A DNA stretch of 64,000 nt from Lichenicoccus sp965276875 (GCF_965276875.1 NZ_OZ255701.1:1426001-1490000), one strand, 5' to 3'; shown: positions 17,397-26,790, counted from the first letter of the stretch. Notes: generated by a model from the sequence alone, not told the origin. Numbers and translations are program-made.

Positions 17397-18770
17397 ATGA
17401 ATACGCCCAACGTGCTTTCGAACCTGCCGGAGTTCTCGGTCTCGGAGATCTCGGGCGCGATCAAGCGGCTGCTGGAGGGCTCGTTCGGCCGGGTGCGGGT
17501 GCGCGGCGAGATCACCGAGTTCAAGCGCTACCCGTCCGGACATCTGTATTTCTCGCTCAAGGACGAGGGTGGCAAGATCTCCGGGGTCTGCTGGCGCGGC
17601 ACCGTCGCGCGACTCGGGCTGGTGCCGGAGAACGGGCTCGAGGTCATCGCCACCGGCAAGATCTCCTCCTATGGCGAGCGCTCGTCCTATCAGCTCATCG
17701 TCGAGCGGATGGAGTTCGCCGGCGCCGGCGCGCTGCTCGCGGCGATCGAACGGTTGCGCCTGCGGCTCACCGAGGAGGGCCTGTTCGACGCCGCACGCAA
17801 GCGCCCGCTGCCCACCCTCCCCGAGGTGATCGGCATCGTCACCTCCAGTGCCGGTGCTGTGCTGCACGACATCCAGACCACCATCGCCCGGCGCTTCCCG
17901 CGACGGCTGCTGGTCTGGCCGGTGCCGGTGCAGGGCGAGGGTGCCGCGGCGCGGATCGCGGCAGCCATACGCGGCTTCGATGCGATCGACGGGCGACGCG
18001 GCGTGCCGCGCCCGGACGTGCTGATCGTCGCGCGTGGCGGCGGCAGCCTCGAGGACCTGATGGCGTTCAACGACGAGGCGGTGCTGCGCGCGGTCGCCGC
18101 CTGCCGTATCCCGGTGATTTCGGCGGTCGGCCATGAGACCGACACCACCCTGATCGACTACGTGTCGGATCGACGCGCGCCGACACCGACCGCGGCGGCG
18201 GAGCTCGCGGTGCCGGTGCGCGCCGAGCTCGCCGCCGACCTCGCGCACCGCGCCGCCAGGCTCGCGAGCGGGCTCGTGCACATGACCCAGGTGCGCCGGC
18301 TGCGGCTGGCCCGCGCAGCCGGGACCTTGCCCGACCTGCCGGCATTGCTCGGCGCGGTGCGGCAGCGCCTGGACGATCGCGGCCACCGCCTCGGTCTGGC
18401 GCTGCCCCGGCTGGTGTCGCTGCGTCGCTCGTCGCTGATCACCGCCGAACGCCACCTCAACGTGCCGCGTGCGCTGATCGAAACCCAGCGTGGCCGCATT
18501 GCACTCGCGGCGAGCCGCCTGCACGCGGCGCTGCGCCGGACGCTTGCCGCACAGGCGGCGTCGCTGGCCGAACGGCGGACCTATCTGCACGGGCTGTCGG
18601 CGCGTCTGGAGGGGGCTAACCCGATGGCGCTGCTGGAACGCGGCTACACGCTGGTCTATGGCTCGGACGGCCATCCGGTCACCCGCGCGCAAGGACTGCA
18701 GCCCGGCACGCGGCTCGGGTTGCGCTTCGCCGACGCGACATTGCCGGTGCGCGTCGAACCTCCCGATTGA
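17397..18770 (+). CDS. xseA: Exodeoxyribonuclease VII large subunit
   Basis: Catalytic large subunit of exonuclease VII, which degrades single-stranded DNA from both ends together with XseB. It is 457 residues long, normal. The N-terminal OB fold is SVSEISGAIKRLLEGSFGRVRVRGEI with GHLYFSLKDEGGKISGVCW. The central nuclease region has IGIVTSSAGAVLHDIQTTIARRFP, DVLIVARGGGSLEDLMAFNDE and AVGHETDTTLIDYVSDRRAPTPTAAAE. The C-terminal third is coiled-coil-like, ending with LLERGYTLVY. xseB is not in the window. A sulfotransferase gene starts on the last base of the stop codon (TGATG). Confidence 0.96.
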   Translation: MNTPNVLSNLPEFSVSEISGAIKRLLEGSFGRVRVRGEITEFKRYPSGHLYFSLKDEGGKISGVCWRGTVARLGLVPENGLEVIATGKISSYGERSSYQLIVERMEFAGAGALLAAIERLRLRLTEEGLFDAARKRPLPTLPEVIGIVTSSAGAVLHDIQTTIARRFPRRLLVWPVPVQGEGAAARIAAAIRGFDAIDGRRGVPRPDVLIVARGGGSLEDLMAFNDEAVLRAVAACRIPVISAVGHETDTTLIDYVSDRRAPTPTAAAELAVPVRAELAADLAHRAARLASGLVHMTQVRRLRLARAAGTLPDLPALLGAVRQRLDDRGHRLGLALPRLVSLRRSSLITAERHLNVPRALIETQRGRIALAASRLHAALRRTLAAQAASLAERRTYLHGLSARLEGANPMALLERGYTLVYGSDGHPVTRAQGLQPGTRLGLRFADATLPVRVEPPD

Positions 18771-19513
18771 TGCGTATCGCCATCCTGAGCACCCCGCGCT
18801 CGGGCAATAGCTGGGTCCGCCAGGTGCTCGCCGATCTCTACGATCTGGCCGAGATCCTGGTGCACGACCCGACCGAGATCCCCGCCGAACTCCCATTGCG
18901 CGTGATCCTGCAACTGCACTGGTATCGCGAGCCCGGCTTGCAGCGCTGGTTGCGCGAGCACGGCTTTCGCGTGCTGGTGATCGCGCGCCATCCGCTCGAC
19001 GTGCTGCTGTCGGTGCTGCATTTCGTCCGCCATGAACCAGAGACCGCGCGCTGGCTGGCCGGCAATGCCGAACTGCCACCCGGCCTCGGCCTAGCCTCGC
19101 CCACGTCGCCGCTGTTCGCCGAGTACGCCCTGAGCTGGGGGGCGGAAAACCTGCTCGGCATCAGCACCGCCTGGTGGCAGGACCGCGATGCCCTGCGGAC
19201 ACGCTACGAGGCTCTCTTACGCGACCCGCGACAGGCGTTCGGATCCCTGATCGCCAGCCTCGGTGCCACCCACAACCCGCTCGACGCGGCGCTGGAGCGC
19301 GCGCGCCTTGAAGTCTGGCAGGCAACCTGGAACCATCATGGCTGGCGCGGTCAGTCGGGCCTGTGGCGCTCGCTGCTGCCGCCGCGGACCGCCTGGCGGA
19401 TTTATCGCCGGCACGCCCGCGTCTTTCGCGTCCTTGGCTACACGGTCGCACCTTACATGCTGACAGTGCGTTACGCCGAACAGCGTTGGCGGGAGCTGGC
19501 GATCAACCGCTGA
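18770..19513 (+). CDS. Sulfotransferase family protein
   Basis: P-loop sulfotransferase of 247 residues. The PAPS-binding 5' loop is ILSTPRSGNSWVRQ (a PRSGxxW signature) and the 3'-phosphate loop is VIARHPLDVLLSVLHF. A further conserved stretch is TRYEALLRDPRQAFGSLIASLG. It starts at ATG 18770, which overlaps the xseA stop, so translation is coupled. The acceptor is unknown; bacterial relatives sulfate glycans or lipids. It lies 15 bases upstream of an HpnL-like membrane gene, suggesting a role near the envelope, but that is only positional. Confidence 0.85.
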   Translation: MRIAILSTPRSGNSWVRQVLADLYDLAEILVHDPTEIPAELPLRVILQLHWYREPGLQRWLREHGFRVLVIARHPLDVLLSVLHFVRHEPETARWLAGNAELPPGLGLASPTSPLFAEYALSWGAENLLGISTAWWQDRDALRTRYEALLRDPRQAFGSLIASLGATHNPLDAALERARLEVWQATWNHHGWRGQSGLWRSLLPPRTAWRIYRRHARVFRVLGYTVAPYMLTVRYAEQRWRELAINR

Positions 19514-19528
19514 TACGGAGACCGGCCC

Positions 19529-20191
19529 GTGAAGACACTCACCCGGGTCATCCTGCTGCTCGGGGTGACACTCGCGGCGGGCGTGTTCGTCTGGGTTGGC
19601 GCCGGACGCGCTTTGCATGCGGTGCTGTCGATCGGGGCACTCGGCTACGGCGCCATCGTGCTCGTGCAGCTCGTGGTGTTCGTGGTCCTCGGCCTTGCCT
19701 GGTCGCTGGTCTGCCCGGGGGTCAAACCCTGGGTGACGATGTGGGGACGGCTGGTGCGCGAAGGCGGGGAGACCTGCCTGCCCTTCTCGGAGGTCGGAGG
19801 GCTGGTCTTCGGCGGCCGCGCGATCATGCTGTTCGGCGCCGACTGGACGCTGGCCACCGCGTCCAGCCTGATCGACGTCGCCGCCGAAGGCACCGGCGAG
19901 GCCCCGTTCGTGCTGTTCGGGCTCCAACTGCTTGGCGCGCATATCGGCATCCTGCCGGCAATGGCCATCGAGAGCATGCTGAGCGCGGTGCTGAGCGTGG
20001 GCTTCCTGATCCCCGGCGGGATCGGCGTGCAGGAAGCCGCCTACGTCGCTCTGGGCCACTTGTTCGGCATGCCCGCGCACCTGTCGCTGCTGCGTCGCGC
20101 CCGCGATATCGGCATCGGCGTGCCCTCATTGCTGAGCTGGCAGGCCCTGGAAGCACGAGGGCTGCGCACGGACGGCTCGACCATGACATAG
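19529..20191 (+). CDS. HpnL-like / lysylphosphatidylglycerol synthase transmembrane-region protein, internally shortened
   Basis: Hydrophobic protein of 220 residues with about five membrane segments. The N-terminal half (GLAWSLVCPG, GETCLPFSEVGGLVFGGRAI, SLIDVAAEG) and the C-terminal half (FLIPGGIGVQEAAYVALGHLFG, LLRRARDIGIGVPSLLSWQALE) match the conserved blocks of HpnL, a hopanoid-associated membrane protein. Family members are usually about 320 residues. The approximately 100 residues normally between these blocks are missing here, with the frame intact. So this is either a deletion derivative or a short subfamily. The main hopanoid operon is at the far end of the window. Identity is from remembered family features, not a search. 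Confidence 0.65.
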   Translation: MKTLTRVILLLGVTLAAGVFVWVGAGRALHAVLSIGALGYGAIVLVQLVVFVVLGLAWSLVCPGVKPWVTMWGRLVREGGETCLPFSEVGGLVFGGRAIMLFGADWTLATASSLIDVAAEGTGEAPFVLFGLQLLGAHIGILPAMAIESMLSAVLSVGFLIPGGIGVQEAAYVALGHLFGMPAHLSLLRRARDIGIGVPSLLSWQALEARGLRTDGSTMT

Positions 20192-20277
20192 AGCAATGCA
20201 GGCGAGGTCAGCGGGGCGCGACAGCAGACCGCCCGCCAATCCCTGCATGCCGACACTACGGGGTTGTGGTCGGCTCA

Positions 20278-21180
20278 TCATCCCGGATCGGAGCTGCCCT
20301 GCCCTGATCCTGCCGATGACCTGATGCTGCGCGTCTCGGCGATACCGAGGGCGAGGCTCATGAGCAGTGCAAATGTTGCCGAGAGCGCGCGGAAACCTTG
20401 GAAGTCGGTTTCGGCGACCTCGAACCGAAAGCCACGGCCGCCGCTGTCGAGCGGACTGAATGGGCTGTCGGTGATCGCAACGATTGGTACGGAGGCACGC
20501 TCCAGGACGGCGGCGAGGGCAACCGTCGCCGGCGTGTAAGGCGTAAAGCTGACAACGATGGCGGCATCAATCGGTCGCGCGAACGCGATCGTTTCGGTGT
20601 CCGTGCCGAGCGCGGATCCCCCGAGAACGTGACGGATGCCCAGCTTTCCGAACAGGTAGCTGGTCATCGCGGTCGCCGGAAAGGAGCGGCGCTGGCCGAC
20701 GAGGTAGATGGTGTCGGCGTTTGCCAGCAGCGCCACCGCCTGGTCGAGCGTTGCGGCATCGAGGCAATGACGCGATGTCTCGAGCGAGCGGATTGCGGCA
20801 TCGGTAAAGCCGTCGAGCAGGACCGCGGCGTGCGGCACGCCGCCATCCGGCGCGCGCAAGGCTTCCAGGCGGTCGGCGTAGGACGGAACACGATCACGCA
20901 GCCGCTCGCGAAACAGATGTTGCAGGTCGGAGAAGCCGGGGAAGCCGAACGCCTGGCCGAACCGGACCAGGGTCGAGGGCTGCACGCCGCAGCGGGCGGC
21001 GATAGCGGCTATCGAGCCGAAGGCGAGCTCGTCAGGGGCGGCCATCGCGTAGTCGGCGACCTGGGCGAGGCGCTTGGGCAAGGTCGCGCGACGAGCGACC
21101 ATCGCATCGCGCAGCGCTGCGATGGTCGTCGGTCGCGAACCGGCCCGATCCTTATCTGTCGCTCGATCGTGGTCTGCCAT
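20278..21180 (-). CDS. iolR: RpiR/MurR family transcriptional regulator, likely inositol regulator
   Basis: A 300-residue regulator with an N-terminal HTH_6 domain (FGSIAAIAARCGVQPSTLVRFGQAFGFPGFSDLQ) and a C-terminal SIS sugar-phosphate-binding domain (TIYLVGQRRSFPATAMTSYLFGKLG, AAIVVSFTPYTPATVALAAVLERA, VPIVAITDSPFSPLD). RpiR-type IolR proteins of rhizobia repress myo-inositol genes. This gene is divergent from iolC with 142 bases between starts, and a GGAA-N6-TTCC palindrome sits directly against its ATG, so autoregulation and iol control are likely. There is no normal ribosome site because the palindrome occupies that position. The symbol rests on context. Confidence 0.88.
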   Translation of the reverse strand: MADHDRATDKDRAGSRPTTIAALRDAMVARRATLPKRLAQVADYAMAAPDELAFGSIAAIAARCGVQPSTLVRFGQAFGFPGFSDLQHLFRERLRDRVPSYADRLEALRAPDGGVPHAAVLLDGFTDAAIRSLETSRHCLDAATLDQAVALLANADTIYLVGQRRSFPATAMTSYLFGKLGIRHVLGGSALGTDTETIAFARPIDAAIVVSFTPYTPATVALAAVLERASVPIVAITDSPFSPLDSGGRGFRFEVAETDFQGFRALSATFALLMSLALGIAETRSIRSSAGSGQGSSDPG

Positions 21181-21194
21181 GGAATAAATGTTCC
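21181..21194. promoter_or_regulatory. Putative IolR operator, GGAA-N6-TTCC
   Basis: GGAATAAATGTTCC, extendable by one base each side to TGGAA-N6-TTCCA, lies immediately upstream of the RpiR-type regulator start codon in the iolR-iolC divergent region. GGAA-N6-TTCC is the motif reported for the RpiR-type IolR of Sinorhizobium. A wider inverted repeat, GTCCGAA (near 21219) and TTCGGAC (near 21250), lies between this site and iolC. Direct binding is inferred. Confidence 0.65.
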
Positions 21195-21322
21195 ATGCCT
21201 TCCATGTCGAAGCAAACGTCCGAAGTAATCCGACTCCACACGTTCCATTTCGGACAAACTATAGAATGTCCTGATTGACGCTCGTCAAGCAGCATGCGAA
21301 GCAGGCGATAAGGGGATGCGAT

Positions 21323-23233
21323 ATGGACGCGCGCGATCTCGACATCGTCACGATAGGCAGATCATCGGTCGATCTCTACGGCCAGCAGATCGGCAGCCGG
21401 CTTGAGGACATGGCGTCCTTCAGCAAGGCAGTCGGCGGTTGCCCCGCGAACATCGCGATCGGTGCAAGCCGCCTCGGGCTGCGCACCGGCATCATCACGC
21501 GCGTCGGCGACGAACATTTCGGCCGCTTCATCCGTGAGCAGCTCGCGCGCGAAGGTGTCGCGACCGAAGGTGTGCGCGTCGACCCCGATCGGCTGACGGC
21601 CCTGGTGATCCTGGGGGTGCGCGACGACCGGCAGTTCCCGCTGCTGTTCTACCGGACCGACTGCGCCGACGCAGCCCTGGAGCCGAACGATGTGGCACCC
21701 GAGCTGCTTGCCCGCACGCGCGCCGTGCTGGTCACCGGCACGCATTTCGCGCGCCCAGCGAGTGCGGCGGCGCAGCGCAAGGCGATGACGCTGGCGCGCG
21801 ACAATGGCGGCCGGGTGATTCTCGACGTCGATTACCGGCCGAACCTTTGGGGCCTCGCCGGGCACGGCGCCGGCGAGGCGCGCTACATCCGCTCCGAGAC
21901 GGTCACGGCGCAGTTCGCGTCCATTCTGCCCGAATGCGACCTTGTGGTCGGCACCGAGGAGGAGCTGCACATCGCAGGCGGTGCGGAAGACACGCTCGCG
22001 GCGATACGGCGCATCCGCGCGCTGACGCGCGCCACAATCGTCTGCAAGCGCGGGCCGATGGGGTGCGTCGTGTTTCCCGGCGACATCCCGACACGACTCG
22101 ATGAAGGGATCACCGGTCCCGGCTTTCCGGTCGAGGTCTTCAATACGCTCGGCGCCGGCGACGCGTTCATGTCGGGCTTCCTGCGTGGCTGGTTGCGCGA
22201 CGAGCCGATCGAGCGGGCCTGCGCCTTTGCCAACGCCTGCGGCGCCTTCGCGGTCTCGCGTCTGCTTTGTTCCCCCGAAAGCCCGACCTTTGCCGAGCTC
22301 AGCCTGTTCCTCGCCGAGGGTTCGCCGCATCGGGCGCTGCGTCACGACGCGCGGCTGAACCATCTCCACCACGCCACCACACGACGCGCGCAGGCGACGC
22401 CGATCATGGCACTCGCCTGCGATCATCGTGCGCAGCTCGAAGTGATCGCAGGCGAAACCGGAGCGGCGCGCACCCGGATCGCACCGTTCAAGGTGCTGGC
22501 TGTGCAGGCCGCCTCGCGCGTCGCGGGCGGCCGTCCGGGCTTCGGGGTGTTCCTCGACGGCGGCTACGGCCGCGACGCGTTGTTCGCGGCCTCGCACGCC
22601 GGACTCTGGACCGCGCGGCCCATCGAGCAGACCGGCTCGCGACCGCTCCGCTTCGAAGGCGGCGGCAGCCTCGGTGGCCGCCTGATCGAATGGCCGGTCG
22701 ACCAAGTGGTCAAGTGCCTATGTTTCTACCATCCGGACGATCCGTTATCGTTGCGCGAGCAGCAGGAGCAGACCCTGCTGGTGGCGCAGGATGCGTGCCG
22801 GCGGATCGGTCGGGAATGGCTGATCGAGATCATCGCCGGCCGGCACGGCGCGCTCGCCGACGACACCATCCCGCGCGTGCTCGATCGGCTCTACGCGATT
22901 GGCCTGAAGCCCGATTGGTGGAAGCTCGAACCGCAGCGGAGCGAGGCGGCGTGGATCGCGATCGGCGAGACGATCGAGCGCTGCGACCCGCTCTGCCGCG
23001 GGCTGCTGGTTCTGGGACTGGATGCGCCGTTCGAGGCACTTGCGGCATCGTTCCAGGCCTCCGCCGCCACCCACTGGGTCAAGGGATTCGCCGTCGGGCG
23101 AACGATCTTTGCCGATGTCGCGCGCGACTGGCTCAGCGGGCGGATCGACGATGCGGAGGCGGTCGACGAGATGGCCGGTCGCTTCGCAGCACTCGTGGCC
23201 GCATGGCTGGGGCGTGAGGAATCCGTTGAATGA
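21323..23233 (+). CDS. iolC: 5-dehydro-2-deoxygluconokinase fused to a DUF2090 aldolase-like domain
   Basis: Bifunctional inositol enzyme of 636 residues. The N-terminal 325 residues are a PfkB/ribokinase fold (VGGCPANIAIGASRLGL, and NTLGAGDAFMSGFLRG with the catalytic GAGD), phosphorylating 2-deoxy-5-keto-gluconate. The remaining 300 residues are DUF2090 (MALACDHRAQLEVIAGE, CLCFYHPDDP, DWWKLEPQ, FAVGRTIF), an LacD-like aldolase domain proposed to cleave the phosphorylated product to DHAP and malonate semialdehyde. This would replace iolJ. ATG 21323 is chosen because AAGGGGA lies 8 bases upstream. The stop overlaps the iolD start by four bases (ATGA). Confidence 0.93.
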   Translation: MDARDLDIVTIGRSSVDLYGQQIGSRLEDMASFSKAVGGCPANIAIGASRLGLRTGIITRVGDEHFGRFIREQLAREGVATEGVRVDPDRLTALVILGVRDDRQFPLLFYRTDCADAALEPNDVAPELLARTRAVLVTGTHFARPASAAAQRKAMTLARDNGGRVILDVDYRPNLWGLAGHGAGEARYIRSETVTAQFASILPECDLVVGTEEELHIAGGAEDTLAAIRRIRALTRATIVCKRGPMGCVVFPGDIPTRLDEGITGPGFPVEVFNTLGAGDAFMSGFLRGWLRDEPIERACAFANACGAFAVSRLLCSPESPTFAELSLFLAEGSPHRALRHDARLNHLHHATTRRAQATPIMALACDHRAQLEVIAGETGAARTRIAPFKVLAVQAASRVAGGRPGFGVFLDGGYGRDALFAASHAGLWTARPIEQTGSRPLRFEGGGSLGGRLIEWPVDQVVKCLCFYHPDDPLSLREQQEQTLLVAQDACRRIGREWLIEIIAGRHGALADDTIPRVLDRLYAIGLKPDWWKLEPQRSEAAWIAIGETIERCDPLCRGLLVLGLDAPFEALAASFQASAATHWVKGFAVGRTIFADVARDWLSGRIDDAEAVDEMAGRFAALVAAWLGREESVE

Positions 23234-25092
23234 ACGACATAATCCGGCTGACGACGGCGCAAGCGCTGGTCAGGATGATGGCGGCACAGCGGGCCGAGAT
23301 CGACGGCGCGCAAGTCCCGCTGTTTGCCGGCGTGTGGGCGATCTTCGGCCACGGCAACGTCGCGGCCATGGGCGACGCGCTGCACGAGGCGCGCGACGCG
23401 CTGCCGACCTACCGGGCGCACAGCGAGCAGGGTATGGTGCACGCGGCGACCGCGTTTGCAAAAGCCTCGCGCCGTCGCCGCATGATGGCGTGCACCACGT
23501 CGATCGGTCCGGGCGCGCTCAACATGGTGACCGGTGCCGCGGTCGCGCATGTCAGCCGGCTACCGTTGCTGCTGCTGCCGGGCGACATCTTCGCGACACG
23601 GCTGCCCGACCCGGTGCTGCAGCAGATCGAGGATTGGGGCGACGGCACAATGTCGGCTAACGACGCGTTCCGGCCGGTGTCGCGGTATTTCGACCGGATC
23701 ACCCGGCCCGAGCAGATCGTGGCGGCGTTTGCCCGAGCGATGACGGTGCTTACCGATCCCGCCGAATGCGGCCCGGTCACTCTGGCGCTTTGCCAGGACG
23801 TGCAGGCGGAAGCATGGGATTTCCCGGCGCATTTGTTCGAGACGCGGCTGCACCGCCCGCGTCGCAGCCGCCCCGACACTGACGAACTCACTGATGCGGT
23901 GCGGCTGATACGCAACGCGCGCCGTCCTCTGGTGATCGCGGGCGGCGGCGTGCTGTACTCCGGCGCGGAAGCGGCGCTGGCGCAGTTCTGCGCCGACCGC
24001 GGCGTGCCGGAAGCCGAGACGCAGTCGGGAAAGTCGTCGCTTGCCGACGCCCATCCGATGGCGACCGGCGGCATCGGCGTTGCCGGAACATCGGCCGCGA
24101 ACAGTCTGGCCGCGGATGCCGACCTCGTGCTGGCGGTTGGCACGAGGCTGCAGGACTTCACCACCGGCTCGTGGTCGCTGTTCGCCTCGCAAGACCTCCG
24201 CATTGTCGGCTTGAACACGCAGGCTTTCGACGCGGCCAAGCACGCCGCCGTGCCGCTGGTCGCGGATGCGCGCGCCGGGATCGAGGCGCTGGACGCGGCA
24301 CTCGCGGACTGGCGCGCCGATTCGGCCTGGACCGAATCGGTCGCGCGCGTGCGCGACGAATGGCGCGGCGCCGCCGCCTCGTTCACCGCGCTGCCCGAAC
24401 CAGGGCGGCCGGCACCGCCATCGGATGCGGAGGTGATCGGCGCGGTCCGCCGTGCGTGCCGCCCCGGCGACATCGTCGTCTGCGCGGCCGGCGGGCTGCC
24501 TGGCGAGTTGCAGAAGCACTGGAACACTGACGAGCCGCTCGGCTACCACGTGGAATACGGCTTCTCCTGCATGGGCTACGAAATCGCGGGCGGCCTCGGC
24601 GTGAAGCTCGCCGCCCCGGACCGCGAGGTCGTCGTGATGGTCGGCGACGGCTCGTACCTGATGCTCAATTCGGAACTCGCAACCTCGGTGATGCTCGGCC
24701 TGCGCATCACCGTCGTGCTGCTCGACAATCACGGGTTCGGCTGCATCAATCGCCTGCAGGCGGCGTGCGGCGGCGCTCCGTTCAACAATCTCTGGCGCGA
24801 CAGTCAGAACATGCGCGCGCCTCCGGCAATTGATTTCGTCGCGCATGCGCGAAGTCTCGGCGCACGGGCCGAGAAAATCGACGATCTCGGCGGGCTTGCC
24901 GATGCCATGTCGCGCGCGCGCGACGCCGACCGCTCCACCGTGCTGGTCATCGACACCGACCCGAATGCGACCACAACAGAAGGTGGGCATTGGTGGGACG
25001 TGGCGGTGCCCGCCGTCTCCGCCCGGCGCGAGGTCGAGACCGCGTATGACGCCTATCTCGCACGACGCGCCTCCCAGCGCGTCGGCAACTGA
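23230..25092 (+). CDS. iolD: 3D-(3,5/4)-trihydroxycyclohexane-1,2-dione acylhydrolase
   Basis: ThDP-dependent enzyme that opens the inositol ring after inosose dehydratase, giving 5-deoxy-glucuronate. It has 620 residues, as for IolD. The N-terminal PYR domain has TYRAHSEQGMVHAATAFAKA with the cofactor-activating Glu. The middle domain is RPLVIAGGGVLYSGAEAAL. The PP domain has YGFSCMGYEIAGGLGVKLA and the ThDP/Mg motif GDGSYLMLNSELATSV...DNHGFGCIN. It overlaps iolC by four bases and is followed 10 bases later by iolE. Confidence 0.96.
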   Translation: MNDIIRLTTAQALVRMMAAQRAEIDGAQVPLFAGVWAIFGHGNVAAMGDALHEARDALPTYRAHSEQGMVHAATAFAKASRRRRMMACTTSIGPGALNMVTGAAVAHVSRLPLLLLPGDIFATRLPDPVLQQIEDWGDGTMSANDAFRPVSRYFDRITRPEQIVAAFARAMTVLTDPAECGPVTLALCQDVQAEAWDFPAHLFETRLHRPRRSRPDTDELTDAVRLIRNARRPLVIAGGGVLYSGAEAALAQFCADRGVPEAETQSGKSSLADAHPMATGGIGVAGTSAANSLAADADLVLAVGTRLQDFTTGSWSLFASQDLRIVGLNTQAFDAAKHAAVPLVADARAGIEALDAALADWRADSAWTESVARVRDEWRGAAASFTALPEPGRPAPPSDAEVIGAVRRACRPGDIVVCAAGGLPGELQKHWNTDEPLGYHVEYGFSCMGYEIAGGLGVKLAAPDREVVVMVGDGSYLMLNSELATSVMLGLRITVVLLDNHGFGCINRLQAACGGAPFNNLWRDSQNMRAPPAIDFVAHARSLGARAEKIDDLGGLADAMSRARDADRSTVLVIDTDPNATTTEGGHWWDVAVPAVSARREVETAYDAYLARRASQRVGN

Positions 25093-25102
25093 GGCGACCG
25101 GG

Positions 25103-25990
25103 ATGACGATACGTATCGGCATCAATCCGATCGGTTGGTCGAATGACGACATGCCGGAGCTGGGCGGCGACACCCCACTCGAGACGTGTCTGCGCGAGGC
25201 GAGACAAGCGGGCTACGAAGGCATCGAGCTCGGCGGCAAGTTCCCGCGCGATCCAGCCTTGCTTGCCGGCGTGCTCGAACGCCACAATCTCGCCTGCATA
25301 TCCGGCTGGTATGGCGGGGCGCTGGTGGCGCGAAGCGTCGAGGAGGAGCGCGCGCTCGCCGCACCGCATCTGGCTTTGCTGCGCGCGATGGGGTGCGACA
25401 TCGTGGTGTTCGCCGAGGTGGATCAGACCGTGCACACGCGGCAACGCGTGCCGCTCTCGCGGCGGCCGCGCATGCCGCCGGACGCGTGGCCCGATTATGG
25501 GCGCAAGCTCACGGCGCTTGCCGACCAGTTCGCCGCCGACGGGCTTCGCCTCGCCTTTCACCACCATATGGGAACCGTCGTGCAGGACGAGCGCGAGATC
25601 GACGCGCTGATGGCGCATACCGGTCCGTCCGTGCATCTTCTGCTCGACACCGGTCACGCGACATGGGGAGGTGCTGATCCTGTGTCCCTCGCCCAACGTT
25701 ATCATGCACGGATCGCACACGTGCACGCCAAGGACATACGCGCGTCGGTGCGGGCCGAGGCGGACCGCGAGGACTGGAGCTTTCTCGACGCGGTGCTCGC
25801 CGGCGTCTTCACCGTTCCCGGCGACGGCTCGATCGACTATGTCTCGGTATTCCGTGCGCTCCGCCCCTATCAGGGATGGATCGTCGTCGAGGCGGAACAG
25901 GATCCGGCGCGCGCGAACCCGCTGGACTACGCAACACTCGGCCGGCGCAATGTTGCGTCGTTCATCAAGCAGGCGGAGCTCGGACAATGA
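25103..25990 (+). CDS. iolE: Inosose dehydratase (2-keto-myo-inositol dehydratase)
   Basis: TIM-barrel enzyme of the xylose-isomerase-like superfamily that dehydrates scyllo-inosose. It has 295 residues, the standard length. It starts MTIRIGINPIGWSNDDMPELGG, typical of IolE. Metal-binding segments are ASHHH-like LAFHHHMGTVVQDE, LLLDTGHATWGG and IAHVHAKDI, with VPGDGSIDY and GWIVVEAEQDPA near the end. The iolB start codon lies inside its stop region (ATGA), so the two are coupled. Confidence 0.96.
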   Translation: MTIRIGINPIGWSNDDMPELGGDTPLETCLREARQAGYEGIELGGKFPRDPALLAGVLERHNLACISGWYGGALVARSVEEERALAAPHLALLRAMGCDIVVFAEVDQTVHTRQRVPLSRRPRMPPDAWPDYGRKLTALADQFAADGLRLAFHHHMGTVVQDEREIDALMAHTGPSVHLLLDTGHATWGGADPVSLAQRYHARIAHVHAKDIRASVRAEADREDWSFLDAVLAGVFTVPGDGSIDYVSVFRALRPYQGWIVVEAEQDPARANPLDYATLGRRNVASFIKQAELGQ

Positions 25991-26790
25991 GTTCGAAACT
26001 GCTGCGTCACCCACGGCGGTCGGCGCCGGACGGCGTCGTCCAGTCGATTACTCCTGAGAACGCCGGCTGGTCCTATGTCGGCTTCGAGGCGGTTGATCTC
26101 ACTGCCGGACAAGCAATGGAGCGCCACGGCGACGGACGCGAGCTCTGTCTCGTCCTGCTATCGGGACGCGCGCTGATCACCGTCGGGAACGACGATCTCG
26201 GCGAGCTCGGCGGCCGCGGCAGCCCATTCGAAGGGCCGGGTGACGCGGTCTACATCCCGCCCTGGACGGATTGGCGCGCGGTGGCCCAAGGCAACGTCGA
26301 ACTCGCACTCTGCGCCTCGCCGGCGCCGAAGGGTGGCGTTGCCACGCGGGTGATCCGTGCCTCCGAGATCGAGACGCTCGATCGCGGCAGCGGCACCAAT
26401 CTGCGGCACGTCCGCAACATCCTGCCGGACAACGCGCCGGCAGAAACCCTGCTGGTTGTCGAGGTCGTCACGCCCGGCGGCCACTGGTCGAGCTATCCGC
26501 CGCACAAGCACGACACCGACATCCCGGGGCAAGAAACCTATCTCGAGGAGACCTACTATCACCGGCTCGCGCGCGGTTCCGGCTTCGCGTTGCAGCGTGT
26601 CTACACCGAGGACGGATCGCTCGACGAAACGATGGCGGTGGGCGACCGCGACGTGGTCCTGGTACCGCGCGGCTACCATCCGGTCGGCGCGCCGCACGGT
26701 TTCGATCTCTGGTACCTGAACGTCATGGCCGGCCCGGTCCGCGCGTGGCAGTTCACCATGTCGCCCGACCATGCTCACCTTCCGTATTGA
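25987..26790 (+). CDS. iolB: 5-deoxy-glucuronate isomerase
   Basis: Bicupin isomerase converting 5-deoxy-glucuronate to 2-deoxy-5-keto-gluconate, the substrate of IolC. It has 267 residues from ATG 25987, normal. Cupin ligands are in ELCLVLLSGRALI, HWSSYPPHKHDTD and LEETYYHRLARGSGFALQRVYT. The C-terminal region has VLVPRGYHPVGAPHGFDLWYLNVMAGP. It is coupled to iolE by a four-base overlap; the next gene begins 32 bases downstream. Confidence 0.96.
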   Translation: MSSKLLRHPRRSAPDGVVQSITPENAGWSYVGFEAVDLTAGQAMERHGDGRELCLVLLSGRALITVGNDDLGELGGRGSPFEGPGDAVYIPPWTDWRAVAQGNVELALCASPAPKGGVATRVIRASEIETLDRGSGTNLRHVRNILPDNAPAETLLVVEVVTPGGHWSSYPPHKHDTDIPGQETYLEETYYHRLARGSGFALQRVYTEDGSLDETMAVGDRDVVLVPRGYHPVGAPHGFDLWYLNVMAGPVRAWQFTMSPDHAHLPY

